Shown here piece by piece: positions 15,235-23,281 of a DNA stretch of 64,000 nt. The notes beneath the pieces are model-generated. The model searched no databases and was not told the origin of the DNA. It saw only the letters and a program-made list of their open reading frames with translations. The translations under genes were made by a program, and so were the position numbers. The DNA is from Paraplanobispora siamensis (lineage in GTDB: Bacteria > Actinomycetota > Actinomycetes > Streptosporangiales > Streptosporangiaceae). Position 1 is the stretch's first letter. Each line of letters begins with the position of its first letter. Location: contig NZ_BOOJ01000027.1 of the NCBI RefSeq assembly GCF_016863175.1, forward strand, positions 248,001 to 312,000, written 5' to 3'.

Positions 15235-17579
15235 CGGGTGGCCTGCTTTCGTAGTTCCGTCAGCTCCGCCACCACCTTCCCGACGTCGACAGGCGTCCAG
15301 ATGGCCTCCCGCGCCTCCTTGCCCACGGTGCCGACGGCCGGGACGACCATCAGCGCGGCCACCACGCCCAGCGCCGCGGCGGTTGCCATGGCCGCGTTCC
15401 TGGAAGGCAGCAGTGATGCCAGCGTACGTCGCATCTGCCGCCCTGGGCCCTCCACGCCGGGTCCGGCGCAGATCGTCCACAGCGCAACAGCCGCCCCCCA
15501 GGCGAGCGCGTTCTCGATGGGCATGCCCGTGACCAGCACCGCCAGCAGCAGCGTCACCGGCAGACCCAGGATGAGCGCGTACGGCACCAGCGCGACGGTG
15601 ACGCCGACCGACTTCAGCAGCGCGCCCGGCTGGCCGAAGACCCGGAACACGTCCGCGGCCGCGGCGCCCACCGGCCGGCGGCCGTTGAGCCGCGGCTGGG
15701 CGATGTCGGCGGCGCGCAGCAGGATCGCGACCGGGATCGCCAGGGCGGTGACGATGACCGGGGCGATGACGGCCGCGATCGTCATGATGACCAGCAGCAT
15801 GATGCTCGCCACGTCGTAGGCCCTGGAACGCTTCAGCGCGTGTCCGGGCCGCTGGCCCGGATGGAACTGACCGGCGCCCGCGTGGTGGGCCGGTCCCTGC
15901 TGGTGGGCCGGGGCCTGCGGGTGCGCGTACGGGTAGGGCGGCGGCGTGGCCGGCTGGTGCGGGCGCTGCGCCTGCTCGTAGGGCGAGTGCTGCGGGTAGG
16001 GCTGCGGCGTGACGGGCTGGTGCCCGTGCTGCGGCGCGTGCGGATGACCCTGCCCCTGGGAGGGCGCGTGCGGGTGCCCCTGCGCCTGGGAGGGTGTGTG
16101 CGGCTGGGCCGGCGCCTGCTGGGACCCACCGTGCTTGCGCAGGTACTCCGGCAGCTCGTGGGGGCGCACCCGCTGGGTGGGGATGTCGCCGTCCCCCACC
16201 GGGGCGGTGGCGGGCTGCTGACCGGCCGTCTCGGCCCCGGGACGACCGGGCTGGGCGGGCTGGCCGGACTGCCCGGTCCGGGCGGAGGCGTCACGGCCCG
16301 GCACCCGGCCGGTGGGGACGTCCTCCGGCTCCAGCATGCCCGTGGGCACGTCGTAGGAGGCCTGCTGGGCCGCGGCGGCCTGGCGCAGCTCCTCGGGCGT
16401 CACCCGGCGGGTCGGCCAGGGGTCGGCCGACTGCTCGTCGAGCAGCGAGACGTATTCGCGCGGCTGCCCCACGGCGGCGGGCGGCCAGGGCGTGGAGGCG
16501 GCGGTGCCCGGGCGCGAGGCGACCGGCGTCTGCACCTCTCCCGGGTCGGGGGGCAGCAGCGAGCCGGTGACGGGACCCGCGGTCCCGGCCGCCGCGGCGG
16601 CGGCCACGCCGGGGGCGCCCGGCCCGGTCGGCGCGGCGGTGCCCGGGGAGCCCTGGCCCTGGTGACCGGACGTCCCGCCGTGGCCGGGCGTCTCCCCGTG
16701 GGTGCCGGTCCCGCCCCGGCGGGAGTCGTCGAACCGCGGAACCGTGGTGATCTCGTCCGGCACGCGGGGCCGGTTCCCCCGGCCGGGCGGCGGCATCAGC
16801 CGGGCCACCTGGGCGGCCAGCTCGGCGGCCGAGGGCCGTTTGGCGGGGTCGCGCTGGAGGGCGGCGCGCAGGATCGGCTGGAGCTCCTGGGGCGCCCCGG
16901 ACACGTTGGCCTTGCCCGCGGTGATGTTATAGAAGATCATTTCCAGCGTGCCCTTGCCGAAGGGCGGCTCGCCGGTGGCCGCGAAGACCAGGGTGCCCGC
17001 CCAGGCGTGCACGTCGACCTCGGGCCCCGCCTCGTGCCCCTCGATGATCTCCGGGGCGAGATAGCCGGGCGTGCCGATGAACATGCCGGTCTGCGTCAGC
17101 CGGGTGGCGTCCACGGCCTGCGCGATGCCGAAGTCGATGAGGACGGGCTCGCCGTCCAGGATGAGCACGTTGCCGGGCTTGAGGTCGCGGTGGATCACCC
17201 CGACCGAGTGCACGGAGGCCAGCGCCGAGGCGACCCCGTGGGCGACCTTGAGCAGAGCGGGCAGGTCCAGCGGACCGTCCTGCTTGACGACCTCGTCCAG
17301 CGGCTGGCCGGGGACGTACCGGGTGACGATGTAGGGCCGGTGGCCGGTCACGTCGGCGTCGAGGACCTCGGCGATGTACTCGCTGCGCACCCGGCGCATG
17401 GTCTCGACCTCGCGCGAGAGCCTGCGCCGGGCGACGTCGTCGCCCGCCACCTCACCGCGCAGCACCTTCACCGCGACCTGTCGCCCCTGCGGGTCGACGG
17501 CGAGATGGACCACGCCCATGCCGCCCTCACCGAGCCGCCGCAGCAGTCGGTATGGGCCCAGTCGGTCGTCCTGATTCAT
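15231..17579 (-). CDS. membrane-anchored Ser/Thr protein kinase (third of three)
   Basis: The protein has 782 residues from ATG 17579 (MNQDDRLGPYRLLRRLGEGG); an ATG five codons earlier is equally open and no clear ribosome site decides. The glycine loop GEGGMG is near 18-23, with K38, HRDLKP at D132, and DFG at D149. A very long linker (about 270-590) is Gly/Thr/Pro-rich, then Gln/His/Pro-rich with repeated HPHAPSQGQG-like text, and is probably disordered and phosphorylated. Four or five membrane segments follow, and the tail is KVVAELTELRKQATR. Kinase domain and membrane block resemble those of the next gene, suggesting duplication. It heads an operon of at least two kinases. Confidence 0.94.
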   Translation of the reverse strand: MNQDDRLGPYRLLRRLGEGGMGVVHLAVDPQGRQVAVKVLRGEVAGDDVARRRLSREVETMRRVRSEYIAEVLDADVTGHRPYIVTRYVPGQPLDEVVKQDGPLDLPALLKVAHGVASALASVHSVGVIHRDLKPGNVLILDGEPVLIDFGIAQAVDATRLTQTGMFIGTPGYLAPEIIEGHEAGPEVDVHAWAGTLVFAATGEPPFGKGTLEMIFYNITAGKANVSGAPQELQPILRAALQRDPAKRPSAAELAAQVARLMPPPGRGNRPRVPDEITTVPRFDDSRRGGTGTHGETPGHGGTSGHQGQGSPGTAAPTGPGAPGVAAAAAAGTAGPVTGSLLPPDPGEVQTPVASRPGTAASTPWPPAAVGQPREYVSLLDEQSADPWPTRRVTPEELRQAAAAQQASYDVPTGMLEPEDVPTGRVPGRDASARTGQSGQPAQPGRPGAETAGQQPATAPVGDGDIPTQRVRPHELPEYLRKHGGSQQAPAQPHTPSQAQGHPHAPSQGQGHPHAPQHGHQPVTPQPYPQHSPYEQAQRPHQPATPPPYPYAHPQAPAHQQGPAHHAGAGQFHPGQRPGHALKRSRAYDVASIMLLVIMTIAAVIAPVIVTALAIPVAILLRAADIAQPRLNGRRPVGAAAADVFRVFGQPGALLKSVGVTVALVPYALILGLPVTLLLAVLVTGMPIENALAWGAAVALWTICAGPGVEGPGRQMRRTLASLLPSRNAAMATAAALGVVAALMVVPAVGTVGKEAREAIWTPVDVGKVVAELTELRKQATR

Positions 17580-17710
17580 GGCATGAAGCACCATACCGGC
17601 TTAAACCCCGCTTACGAGATGAACCATCAGGTCACATTCCCCGTCTGAATAACGTCTGCTATGCCTCAACGGTTTCCCAACCCGGGGTAACACGCAATCT
17701 CATTTCGGCG

Positions 17711-18244
17711 TCAGTTTGCCAGGGCCAGTACCTGCGCGATCTCCAGGTCGGCCAGCATCGCGCCCGGGAGCGCCAGCTTCGAGTGACGAACGCCACTGCC
17801 GATCACGACGCCCGGATGGGCGGCCACCGCCTCGTCCACCAGAACGGGCCACCCCTCGGGCAGGCCCAGCGGGGTGATCCCGCCGTACTCCATCCCGGTC
17901 AGGCGGACCGCCTCCTCCTGCGGGGCGAACGAGGCCTTCCTGGCCTCCAGGTGCCGCCGGACCACACCGTTGACGTCGGCCCGCATCGTGGCCAGCACCA
18001 TGCACGCCGCGTAACGGACCTCCCCGCCGCGCCTGGCCGCCACGATCACGCAGTTGGCCGACTCGTCCATGCGCACGCCGTAGCGCTCGCAGAAGGCGGC
18101 GGTGTCCGCCAGCGCCGGGTCGATCTCCGCCACCCGGATCCCGGCGCCCCCGCCGGGGAGCCCCTTGACCGCCCGCGCCACCGGCTCCGCCAGCAGGTCG
18201 GGCCGCTGCCCCGCCTCGGCCCACTCCAGAGTCCCGATCGACAT
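17711..18244 (-). CDS. YbaK/EbsC-type aminoacyl-tRNA deacylase
   Basis: This 177-residue protein is a single YbaK/ProX editing domain. Diagnostic segments are KASFAPQEEAVRLTGMEYGGITPLGLPEGWPVLVD, with the GGITPxGLP loop, and GSGVRHSKLALPGAMLADL near the C-terminus. Such proteins hydrolyse mischarged tRNAs, for example Cys- or Ala-tRNA(Pro), although many actinobacterial members are untested. ATG 18244 has GAGGAGGCGGAG before it, and a TAGGGT box with a short GTCCGGAACGGAC hairpin lies 33-38 bp upstream. It is transcribed on its own. Confidence 0.88.
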   Translation of the reverse strand: MSIGTLEWAEAGQRPDLLAEPVARAVKGLPGGGAGIRVAEIDPALADTAAFCERYGVRMDESANCVIVAARRGGEVRYAACMVLATMRADVNGVVRRHLEARKASFAPQEEAVRLTGMEYGGITPLGLPEGWPVLVDEAVAAHPGVVIGSGVRHSKLALPGAMLADLEIAQVLALAN

Positions 18245-18276
18245 CTCCGCCTCCTCAGCTGGTCCGTTCCGGACAA

Positions 18277-18282
18277 ACCCTA
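18277..18282 (-). promoter_or_regulatory. -10 box TAGGGT upstream of the YbaK gene
   Basis: TAGGGT reads 18282-18277 on the minus strand, 32 bases before the start codon, leaving space for a normal leader with the GGAGG-like ribosome site. Confidence 0.35.
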
Positions 18283-18313
18283 CGACGGAGGACCGACGAG
18301 AAACGGGTCCGCC

Positions 18314-19885
18314 CTACGACGAGGGCCCTGCCAGGACGCGCCGGTGGAGTTCGGTGACGGCCTTCCTGGCCGACTCCATGGCCCCGGCCTGCCAGGCGAC
18401 CAGGTGGGTGAGCCAGTCGCCGGCGAAGTAGACCCGGCCGGCCGGGCGCTGCAGCAGGGCTAAGCCGCCGTCGTGGGACTCCCAGCGGACCCAGCCGCCC
18501 TCGACGTGCGGGTGCCGGTGCCAGGCGATGGACAGGCTGGAGCGCAGCCCCGTGCGGTACTTCTCACCGTGGATCTTCTTGCCCTGGGTGAGCGCGCGGC
18601 GCAGGCGGTCGCGGGGGGACATGCTCCCGTAGAGCTCGGCGTTCTCCTCGGTGTTGTAGTAGCCGACGATCAGGCCGCTCCTGGCGTGGTAGTCGTGCGA
18701 CGGGTACCAGATGTGGGTGATGTCCAGATCGGTCTCGGTGACGCCGCCGTAGATGCGGTCCTCCAGCTCCCACCAGCGCCGGCCGTACTCCAGGCCGATC
18801 TTCCCCGCGGCGACCGGGGCGGGGGTGCGCAGGGCCGCGGTGACCCCGGCGCCCAGGTTGTGCGGCAGGCGGGCCAGCAGGTGGGGCGGGAGGGCGGCGA
18901 CGCAGTAGTCGGCGCGCACGACGCCTCCCCTGTGCGTCACCTCCACCCCGTCGGCCAGGTTGCGCAGGCCGGTCACCGGCGTGCCGGTCATGATCCGCTC
19001 CTCGCCGACCGCGCGGGCCAGGGCGGTCACGATCGCGTCCATCCCGCCGACCGGCTGGAACATGGGCATGGCCTGGTCGAAGCCGAAGTCCACGGTGACA
19101 GCGCGTCCCGTCCCGGCGGCGAGCACCTCGGCCAGCGAGGACGGCCCGGCCAGCGGGAGTCCCTCGGAGAGCCCTGGCAGGACCTGGTAGCCACGGCGCT
19201 CGGAGCCCCGGTAGGCCAGGTCGGGGCCGATGTCGCCGAAGCGGCGCAGGAACTCCAGCAGCCGCTCGCGGTCCTCGGCGCTCAGCCGCCGGTCCAGCGC
19301 GCCGGCGTGGGCGGCCTTGGCCAGCAGTTCGGAGACGTAGCCGTACAGGTCGGCGCGGGCGGTGCGGGCGCGGACCGGGGCGGGCATGCCGCGCGTGTAG
19401 ACGTAGGCCGCGGCGTTGTTGTTGACGAAGACCTCGACCGGCACGCCCAGCTCGCGGCAGTAGTCCATGGTGACCATCCACGGCGCGATCCGCCCGGCCC
19501 CGGCGTTGAAGTAGGTGCCCTCCTCGAAGCCCGCCGTCTGGACCTGCCCGTCCAGGTCCCGCAGCGCGTCCCCGCCGCGAAGGGTGAGGTTCCTGCCGCC
19601 GATCCGGTCCGACGCCTCCAGGACGGTGCAGTCGTAGCCCGCCTTGCCCAGCTCGTAGGCGCAGGTCAGCCCGGCGACCCCGGCGCCGAGGACCACGACC
19701 TTGGCCGCCCCCCGGCCGCGCAGGGCGAAGTCCGACCGCTGCGGCGGGGTGAAGGCCTTCTCCTGGGAGTCGGGGGCCAGTCCCAGCGCGCCCATGGCCG
19801 CGTACATCGCCCCGGCCCCTCCGGCCGCGCCGACGCCGACGAGCAGCGCCCGCCGCGTCATCGTGCCGGGAGATGAGTCGCTCAT
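18314..19885 (-). CDS. flavin-dependent amine/amino-acid oxidase with Tat-like signal
   Basis: This is a 523-residue FAD enzyme of the monoamine oxidase/L-amino-acid oxidase fold. ATG 19885 lies two bases after the stop of the DppA gene. The N-terminus has TMTRRALLVGVGAAGGAGAM, a twin-arginine (R11-R12) hydrophobic segment suggesting Tat export or membrane attachment. The dinucleotide motif VVVLGAGVAGLTCAYELGKAG is at 63-83, with the EASDRIGGR flavin motif after it, and the C-terminal FAD motif reads VYFAGDWLTHLVAWQAGAMESA. Substrate is unknown. Its neighbour removes N-terminal D-amino acids from peptides, so an amino acid released that way is a logical substrate, by inference only. Confidence 0.9.
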   Translation of the reverse strand: MSDSSPGTMTRRALLVGVGAAGGAGAMYAAMGALGLAPDSQEKAFTPPQRSDFALRGRGAAKVVVLGAGVAGLTCAYELGKAGYDCTVLEASDRIGGRNLTLRGGDALRDLDGQVQTAGFEEGTYFNAGAGRIAPWMVTMDYCRELGVPVEVFVNNNAAAYVYTRGMPAPVRARTARADLYGYVSELLAKAAHAGALDRRLSAEDRERLLEFLRRFGDIGPDLAYRGSERRGYQVLPGLSEGLPLAGPSSLAEVLAAGTGRAVTVDFGFDQAMPMFQPVGGMDAIVTALARAVGEERIMTGTPVTGLRNLADGVEVTHRGGVVRADYCVAALPPHLLARLPHNLGAGVTAALRTPAPVAAGKIGLEYGRRWWELEDRIYGGVTETDLDITHIWYPSHDYHARSGLIVGYYNTEENAELYGSMSPRDRLRRALTQGKKIHGEKYRTGLRSSLSIAWHRHPHVEGGWVRWESHDGGLALLQRPAGRVYFAGDWLTHLVAWQAGAMESARKAVTELHRRVLAGPSS

Positions 19886-19887
19886 CG

Positions 19888-20730
19888 TCAGCCGTAGACG
19901 CCGCTGCCGCAGGCGACCTGCCCGCCGATCATGGCGAAGATGCCGAACAGGGACATGATCTGGCCGAAGTCGTCGGTGGTGAACTCCGTGTGGCGCGGGC
20001 CGGCGGAGCGCACGCCCGGGATGATCGCGCACCCGGCGGCGATCGCGGTGGAGTTCCACTCGACGCCCAGCGTGTACGGCGCGCGCGGCGTGTACGGGCG
20101 GAAGTCGGCCAGGCGGCCCAGCGCGCGGGCGGTGGCCTCGCGGATGCGGGCGTGGGCGACCGACGGCGGCAGCAGCTCGGCGGAGAACTTGTCGACGCCG
20201 TTCTTGACCGCGACGGTCTCGACGTCGCCGAGCAGCTCGCGGGCCTCCTCGCAGACGGCCTCGTCGCCGGTCACCAGGGCCACCGGCACGCCGAGCGTCC
20301 CGGCGAACGCCGCGACCAGGCGGGTCTCCCCGCAGATCTCACCGTTGAGGTAGACGTTCTGGATCTCCTTGCCCATCCAGGTGTGGTTGAGCACGCCGTG
20401 CTGGACCCCGGCCCGCGCGTGGTAGCCGGCGAAGCAGGCGGCGGCGTAGGTCTCGTCGAGCCCCTGCCCCATCCGCAGCGGCTTGCCCGGCCCCCGGACC
20501 AGGGTGGCCCGCTCGTCGAGCAGGTCGATCCTGAGGTTCTTGGTCGAGCCGTGGGCGTCGTTGACCCGCACGGCCTCGGCCCCGGCCTCGAAGGCGCCCT
20601 GCACGACCGCGTTGGCGTCGGCGGTCATCAGCTCGCAGCCGCGTTCGTAGCCCCGGCCCCCGGCGTGCATCTCCTCGGGGTCGGTCAGCCCGGTGACGCC
20701 CTCCATGTCCACCGACACGTACACCTTCAC
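19888..20730 (-). CDS. M55-family D-aminopeptidase (DppA-like)
   Basis: DppA is a zinc D-aminopeptidase that acts on D-Ala-D-Ala and other D-amino-acid peptides. The protein has 280 residues, close to the family length. The metal ligands are in place: D8 and E10 in SVDMEGVTG, H60 in VNDAHGS, H104 in AGYHA, and E131 in LNGEICGE; H116 in NHTW matches the proposed nucleophile. It starts GTG 20730 after GGGGGTGG, 22 bp from the PP-loop gene and two bases before the oxidase gene. In bacilli dppA accompanies a dipeptide importer; here there is none. It lacks a signal peptide and is probably cytoplasmic. Confidence 0.95.
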   Translation of the reverse strand: MKVYVSVDMEGVTGLTDPEEMHAGGRGYERGCELMTADANAVVQGAFEAGAEAVRVNDAHGSTKNLRIDLLDERATLVRGPGKPLRMGQGLDETYAAACFAGYHARAGVQHGVLNHTWMGKEIQNVYLNGEICGETRLVAAFAGTLGVPVALVTGDEAVCEEARELLGDVETVAVKNGVDKFSAELLPPSVAHARIREATARALGRLADFRPYTPRAPYTLGVEWNSTAIAAGCAIIPGVRSAGPRHTEFTTDDFGQIMSLFGIFAMIGGQVACGSGVYG

Positions 20731-20752
20731 GACGCCACCCCCGCGGCCGTTC

Positions 20753-21976
20753 TCATGTCATCCCCCACGTCTCGACGCGGCGCGCCTCATCCTCGCTCAT
20801 GAACCCGATCTCCGTGGCCATGAAGTCGTGGATCGGCTTGCGCCACGGCTCGGGGACCTCCTCCACCGCCGGCGGGTAGCACCGCTCCAGCCAGGCGGTC
20901 GAGGCCTCGGTGGCCTTCAGGAACCCGGCCGCCCTGGCGAAGACGGTCTCCTCGATGCCCGGCACCCGCGCGCAGCCGTACTCGATCATCTCCTGCCCGC
21001 CGTACGGCGGAGGCTGCTGCCACCTGCGGGCGACCCCGCGGTCCAGGGTGATCGAGGTGCGCAGCGGACGGCGCTCGATGGCGGCGTGGATGAGCTCCTT
21101 GTACAGGCACTTGCCGCACGTCCCGCAGGGGCCGTCGGTCCCGCGCAGGCACCAGCGGACCTGCTCGCGCACGGGGGAGCCGAGCGCCAGGCGCATGGTG
21201 ACCGCCTCGCTGACCCCGCCGACCGGGAGCACGATGTGCAGCCCGGCCGCGGCGAACGCCTGTCCCCAGGCGCCGTGCTGGGACCACATCAGGTTGTCGG
21301 GGGTGTAGCGGTGCAGGTAGCGCCCGCCGCCCAGCCAGCGCGAGCCCAGCTCGTAGCCGAAGGCCAGGCCGCCCAGGTCGAGCTCGCCGGCCGTCAGCAG
21401 CGCCCCCGCCGCGACCGCGTGGTGCTCGGGGTAGCCCGGGCGGGGCTCGGCGAGGGTGAACTCCAGGTCGGAGCGGACGACGGTCAGCTCTCGGCCGGTC
21501 TGCTCCGCCAGCCTGGCCAGCACGTCGGAGCGGTAGTGGGTCCAGCGGTTGGGCACGCGCGGGTGCGGGACCCGCTGGAAGTGCACGAACGGCGCGTCGG
21601 GCAGGATCGCCGCCACCGCGGCGGAGTCGGCCCCGCCGCTGTAGGAGATCGCCAGCCTGCTCCCCGAGCGCGGGGAGCCGCCGACCGGCCCGGCCTGGAT
21701 CCCCCAGCCCGTCTCGATCGCGTCGGCGAGCTCGGGCGAGACCGGCCGGTCGAAGACGATCCGCCGCCGCGTCCAGGGGGCGACGACGGTCCATGCGGCC
21801 AGGGCGAGCAGGTCGGGGTGCACCTCGCGCGGCGCGTGCGGAAGCTCCACCCGCATGGAGTTCGTGGCCAGCTTCAGTGCCTGGCCGTCGGAGCACAGGC
21901 CGGTGATGGAGTCCTCGGCGTCCAGCCGGAAGGCGAGGCGCCAGACGTTCCCTTCGGACTCCCAGGTGACCCTCAC
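20753..21976 (-). CDS. PP-loop ATP pyrophosphatase-like protein with QueC-type zinc motif
   Basis: This 407-residue protein carries SYSGGADSAAVAA (SGGADS at 113-118), the PP-loop that adenylates substrates in QueC, MnmA and asparagine synthetase-type enzymes. It also has four cysteines, C276-x7-C284-x2-C287-x2-C290 (PCGTCGKC), spaced like the zinc site of QueC, the 7-cyano-7-deazaguanine synthase. The rest (RYLHRYTPDNLMWSQHGAW) does not look like QueC, and an N-terminal 100-residue domain precedes the loop. The GTG start at 21976 overlaps the TGA of the coiled-coil gene as GTGA, so the two are translationally coupled. The reaction is unknown; an ATP-dependent amide- or nitrile-forming step on a peptide or sugar is possible. 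Confidence 0.85.
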   Translation of the reverse strand: MRVTWESEGNVWRLAFRLDAEDSITGLCSDGQALKLATNSMRVELPHAPREVHPDLLALAAWTVVAPWTRRRIVFDRPVSPELADAIETGWGIQAGPVGGSPRSGSRLAISYSGGADSAAVAAILPDAPFVHFQRVPHPRVPNRWTHYRSDVLARLAEQTGRELTVVRSDLEFTLAEPRPGYPEHHAVAAGALLTAGELDLGGLAFGYELGSRWLGGGRYLHRYTPDNLMWSQHGAWGQAFAAAGLHIVLPVGGVSEAVTMRLALGSPVREQVRWCLRGTDGPCGTCGKCLYKELIHAAIERRPLRTSITLDRGVARRWQQPPPYGGQEMIEYGCARVPGIEETVFARAAGFLKATEASTAWLERCYPPAVEEVPEPWRKPIHDFMATEIGFMSEDEARRVETWGMT

Positions 21977-22413
21977 GCCGGGCCCCCGGACGATCCCGCC
22001 CGGCCCGGGACCGCCGCGGGCGCGTCCCCGGTCTCCCGGATCTCCCCGGCCTCCTCCGCTTCGGCGCGCGCCCGGTCGACGGCCTGCCAGAGCAGCACCT
22101 CGTTCTGCAGCGTCCTGTCCATCGCGGCGGCGGTCTCCAGGGCCAGGCGGTGGGCGTCGTCCCACCGCCGGATCTGCTCCCGGCTCACCGTGACCCCGGA
22201 CGTCCGGGCGCGCAGCCGCTCGACCTCGGCCCGCAGGCGCTCGCCCTCGGCGCGGAGCGCGGCGACCTCGCCGCTCAGCTCCCGCACCTTCCCCAGGACC
22301 TCGGCGACGTCCCGGCGGTGGTCGGGCCTCAGGACGTACCGGGCGTCGAGCCGGCCGCGGACCGCCCGTCGCAGGCGTGCCGGGACCAGAGCACGCTTCA
22401 GTAACCGCACCAT
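21973..22413 (-). CDS. small coiled-coil protein, unknown function
   Basis: The protein has 146 residues. A basic N-terminus (MVRLLKRALVPARLRRAVRGR) is followed by a heptad-type coiled coil at about 35-70 (VLGKVRELSGEVAALRAEGERL), a helical middle with ALETAAAMDRTLQNEVLLW, and an acidic, Gly/Pro-rich tail. I do not recognise the family. It overlaps the start of the PP-loop gene by four bases and is the first gene of the operon. The basic amphipathic start could bind membrane, and the coiled coil could make it a scaffold for the downstream enzymes; both are guesses. Confidence 0.75.
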   Translation of the reverse strand: MVRLLKRALVPARLRRAVRGRLDARYVLRPDHRRDVAEVLGKVRELSGEVAALRAEGERLRAEVERLRARTSGVTVSREQIRRWDDAHRLALETAAAMDRTLQNEVLLWQAVDRARAEAEEAGEIRETGDAPAAVPGRAGSSGGPA

Positions 22414-22455
22414 AATCTGGCACGATACCGGTAAACCATGATCTACCAGGACAGA

Positions 22456-23229
22456 TCAGCGACCGGTGAACTTCGCCTGGGTCTTCTCCGCGAAGGCGCG
22501 CATGCCGATCTTGGCGTCGTCGGTGGCGAACAGTCCCGAGAACTGCAGGCGCTCGATCTCCAGGCCGGTGTCCAGGTCGGCCTCCAGTCCGTGGTCGACC
22601 GCCTTCTTGGCGGCGCGCAGGGCCAGCGACGGGCCGCCGACGAACCTCGCGGCGTAGGCGAGGGCCTCGGTGTAGACCTCGGCGTCGGGCACCACCCGGT
22701 CGACCAGCCCGATCTGCAGCGCCTCTGCCGCGCCGACGTGCCGGCCGGTGAAGATCAGGTCCTTGGCCTTGGCCGGGCCGACCAGCCGGGGCAGGCGCTG
22801 GGTGCCGCCGGCCCCCGGGATGATCCCGAGCAGGATCTCCGGCTGGCCCAGCTTGGCCGACTCCCCGGCGATCCGGATGTCGGCGCACAGGGCCAGCTCG
22901 CACCCTCCCCCGAGGGCGTAGCCGGTGATCGCCGCGATGACCGGCTTGCCGATCTCCGCCACGGCGGTGAAGCAGTCCTGGAGCGTGGCGGAGTGCGCCG
23001 ACATCTCCGCGTAGGACATCTCGGCCATCTCCTTGATGTCGGCGCCCGCGGCGAAGACCCGCTCTCCGCCGTAGACCACCACGGCGTGCACGGCCGGGTC
23101 GGCCTCCACCTGCCGGGCGCACTCGCCGATCTCCCGCTGGACCTGGCCGTTGAGCGCGTTCATCTTCGGCCGGTCGAGCCTGATCGTCGCCACTCCGTCG
23201 GCGGTCTCGACTCGCACGAACTCACCCAT
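22456..23229 (-). CDS. enoyl-CoA hydratase
   Basis: This 257-residue crotonase adds water to 2-enoyl-CoA in beta-oxidation. The CoA-binding and oxyanion segment is VFAAGADIKEMAEMS. Both catalytic glutamates of true hydratases are present: E111 in LGGGCELAL and E131 in QPEILLGIIPGAGG. ATG 23229 starts MGEFVRVETADGVATIRLDRP. The gene is 42 bp downstream of the coiled-coil gene start, on the same strand, but belongs to the transcription unit before it or stands alone. EtfAB (9.6-11.4 kb) would accept electrons from the same pathway. Confidence 0.95.
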   Translation of the reverse strand: MGEFVRVETADGVATIRLDRPKMNALNGQVQREIGECARQVEADPAVHAVVVYGGERVFAAGADIKEMAEMSYAEMSAHSATLQDCFTAVAEIGKPVIAAITGYALGGGCELALCADIRIAGESAKLGQPEILLGIIPGAGGTQRLPRLVGPAKAKDLIFTGRHVGAAEALQIGLVDRVVPDAEVYTEALAYAARFVGGPSLALRAAKKAVDHGLEADLDTGLEIERLQFSGLFATDDAKIGMRAFAEKTQAKFTGR

Positions 23230-23281
23230 GGCCGTCCTTCCACCGCGGGCGCCCGAGGGCGCCGAGAAACCCGGAAACTGC

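Noticed and set aside
13318-15819. 833-residue plus-strand frame
   Set aside because: Shadow of the second kinase gene; contains no signal for translation.
15840-17648. 602-residue plus-strand frame
   Set aside because: Shadow of the third kinase gene, which has all kinase motifs on the minus strand.
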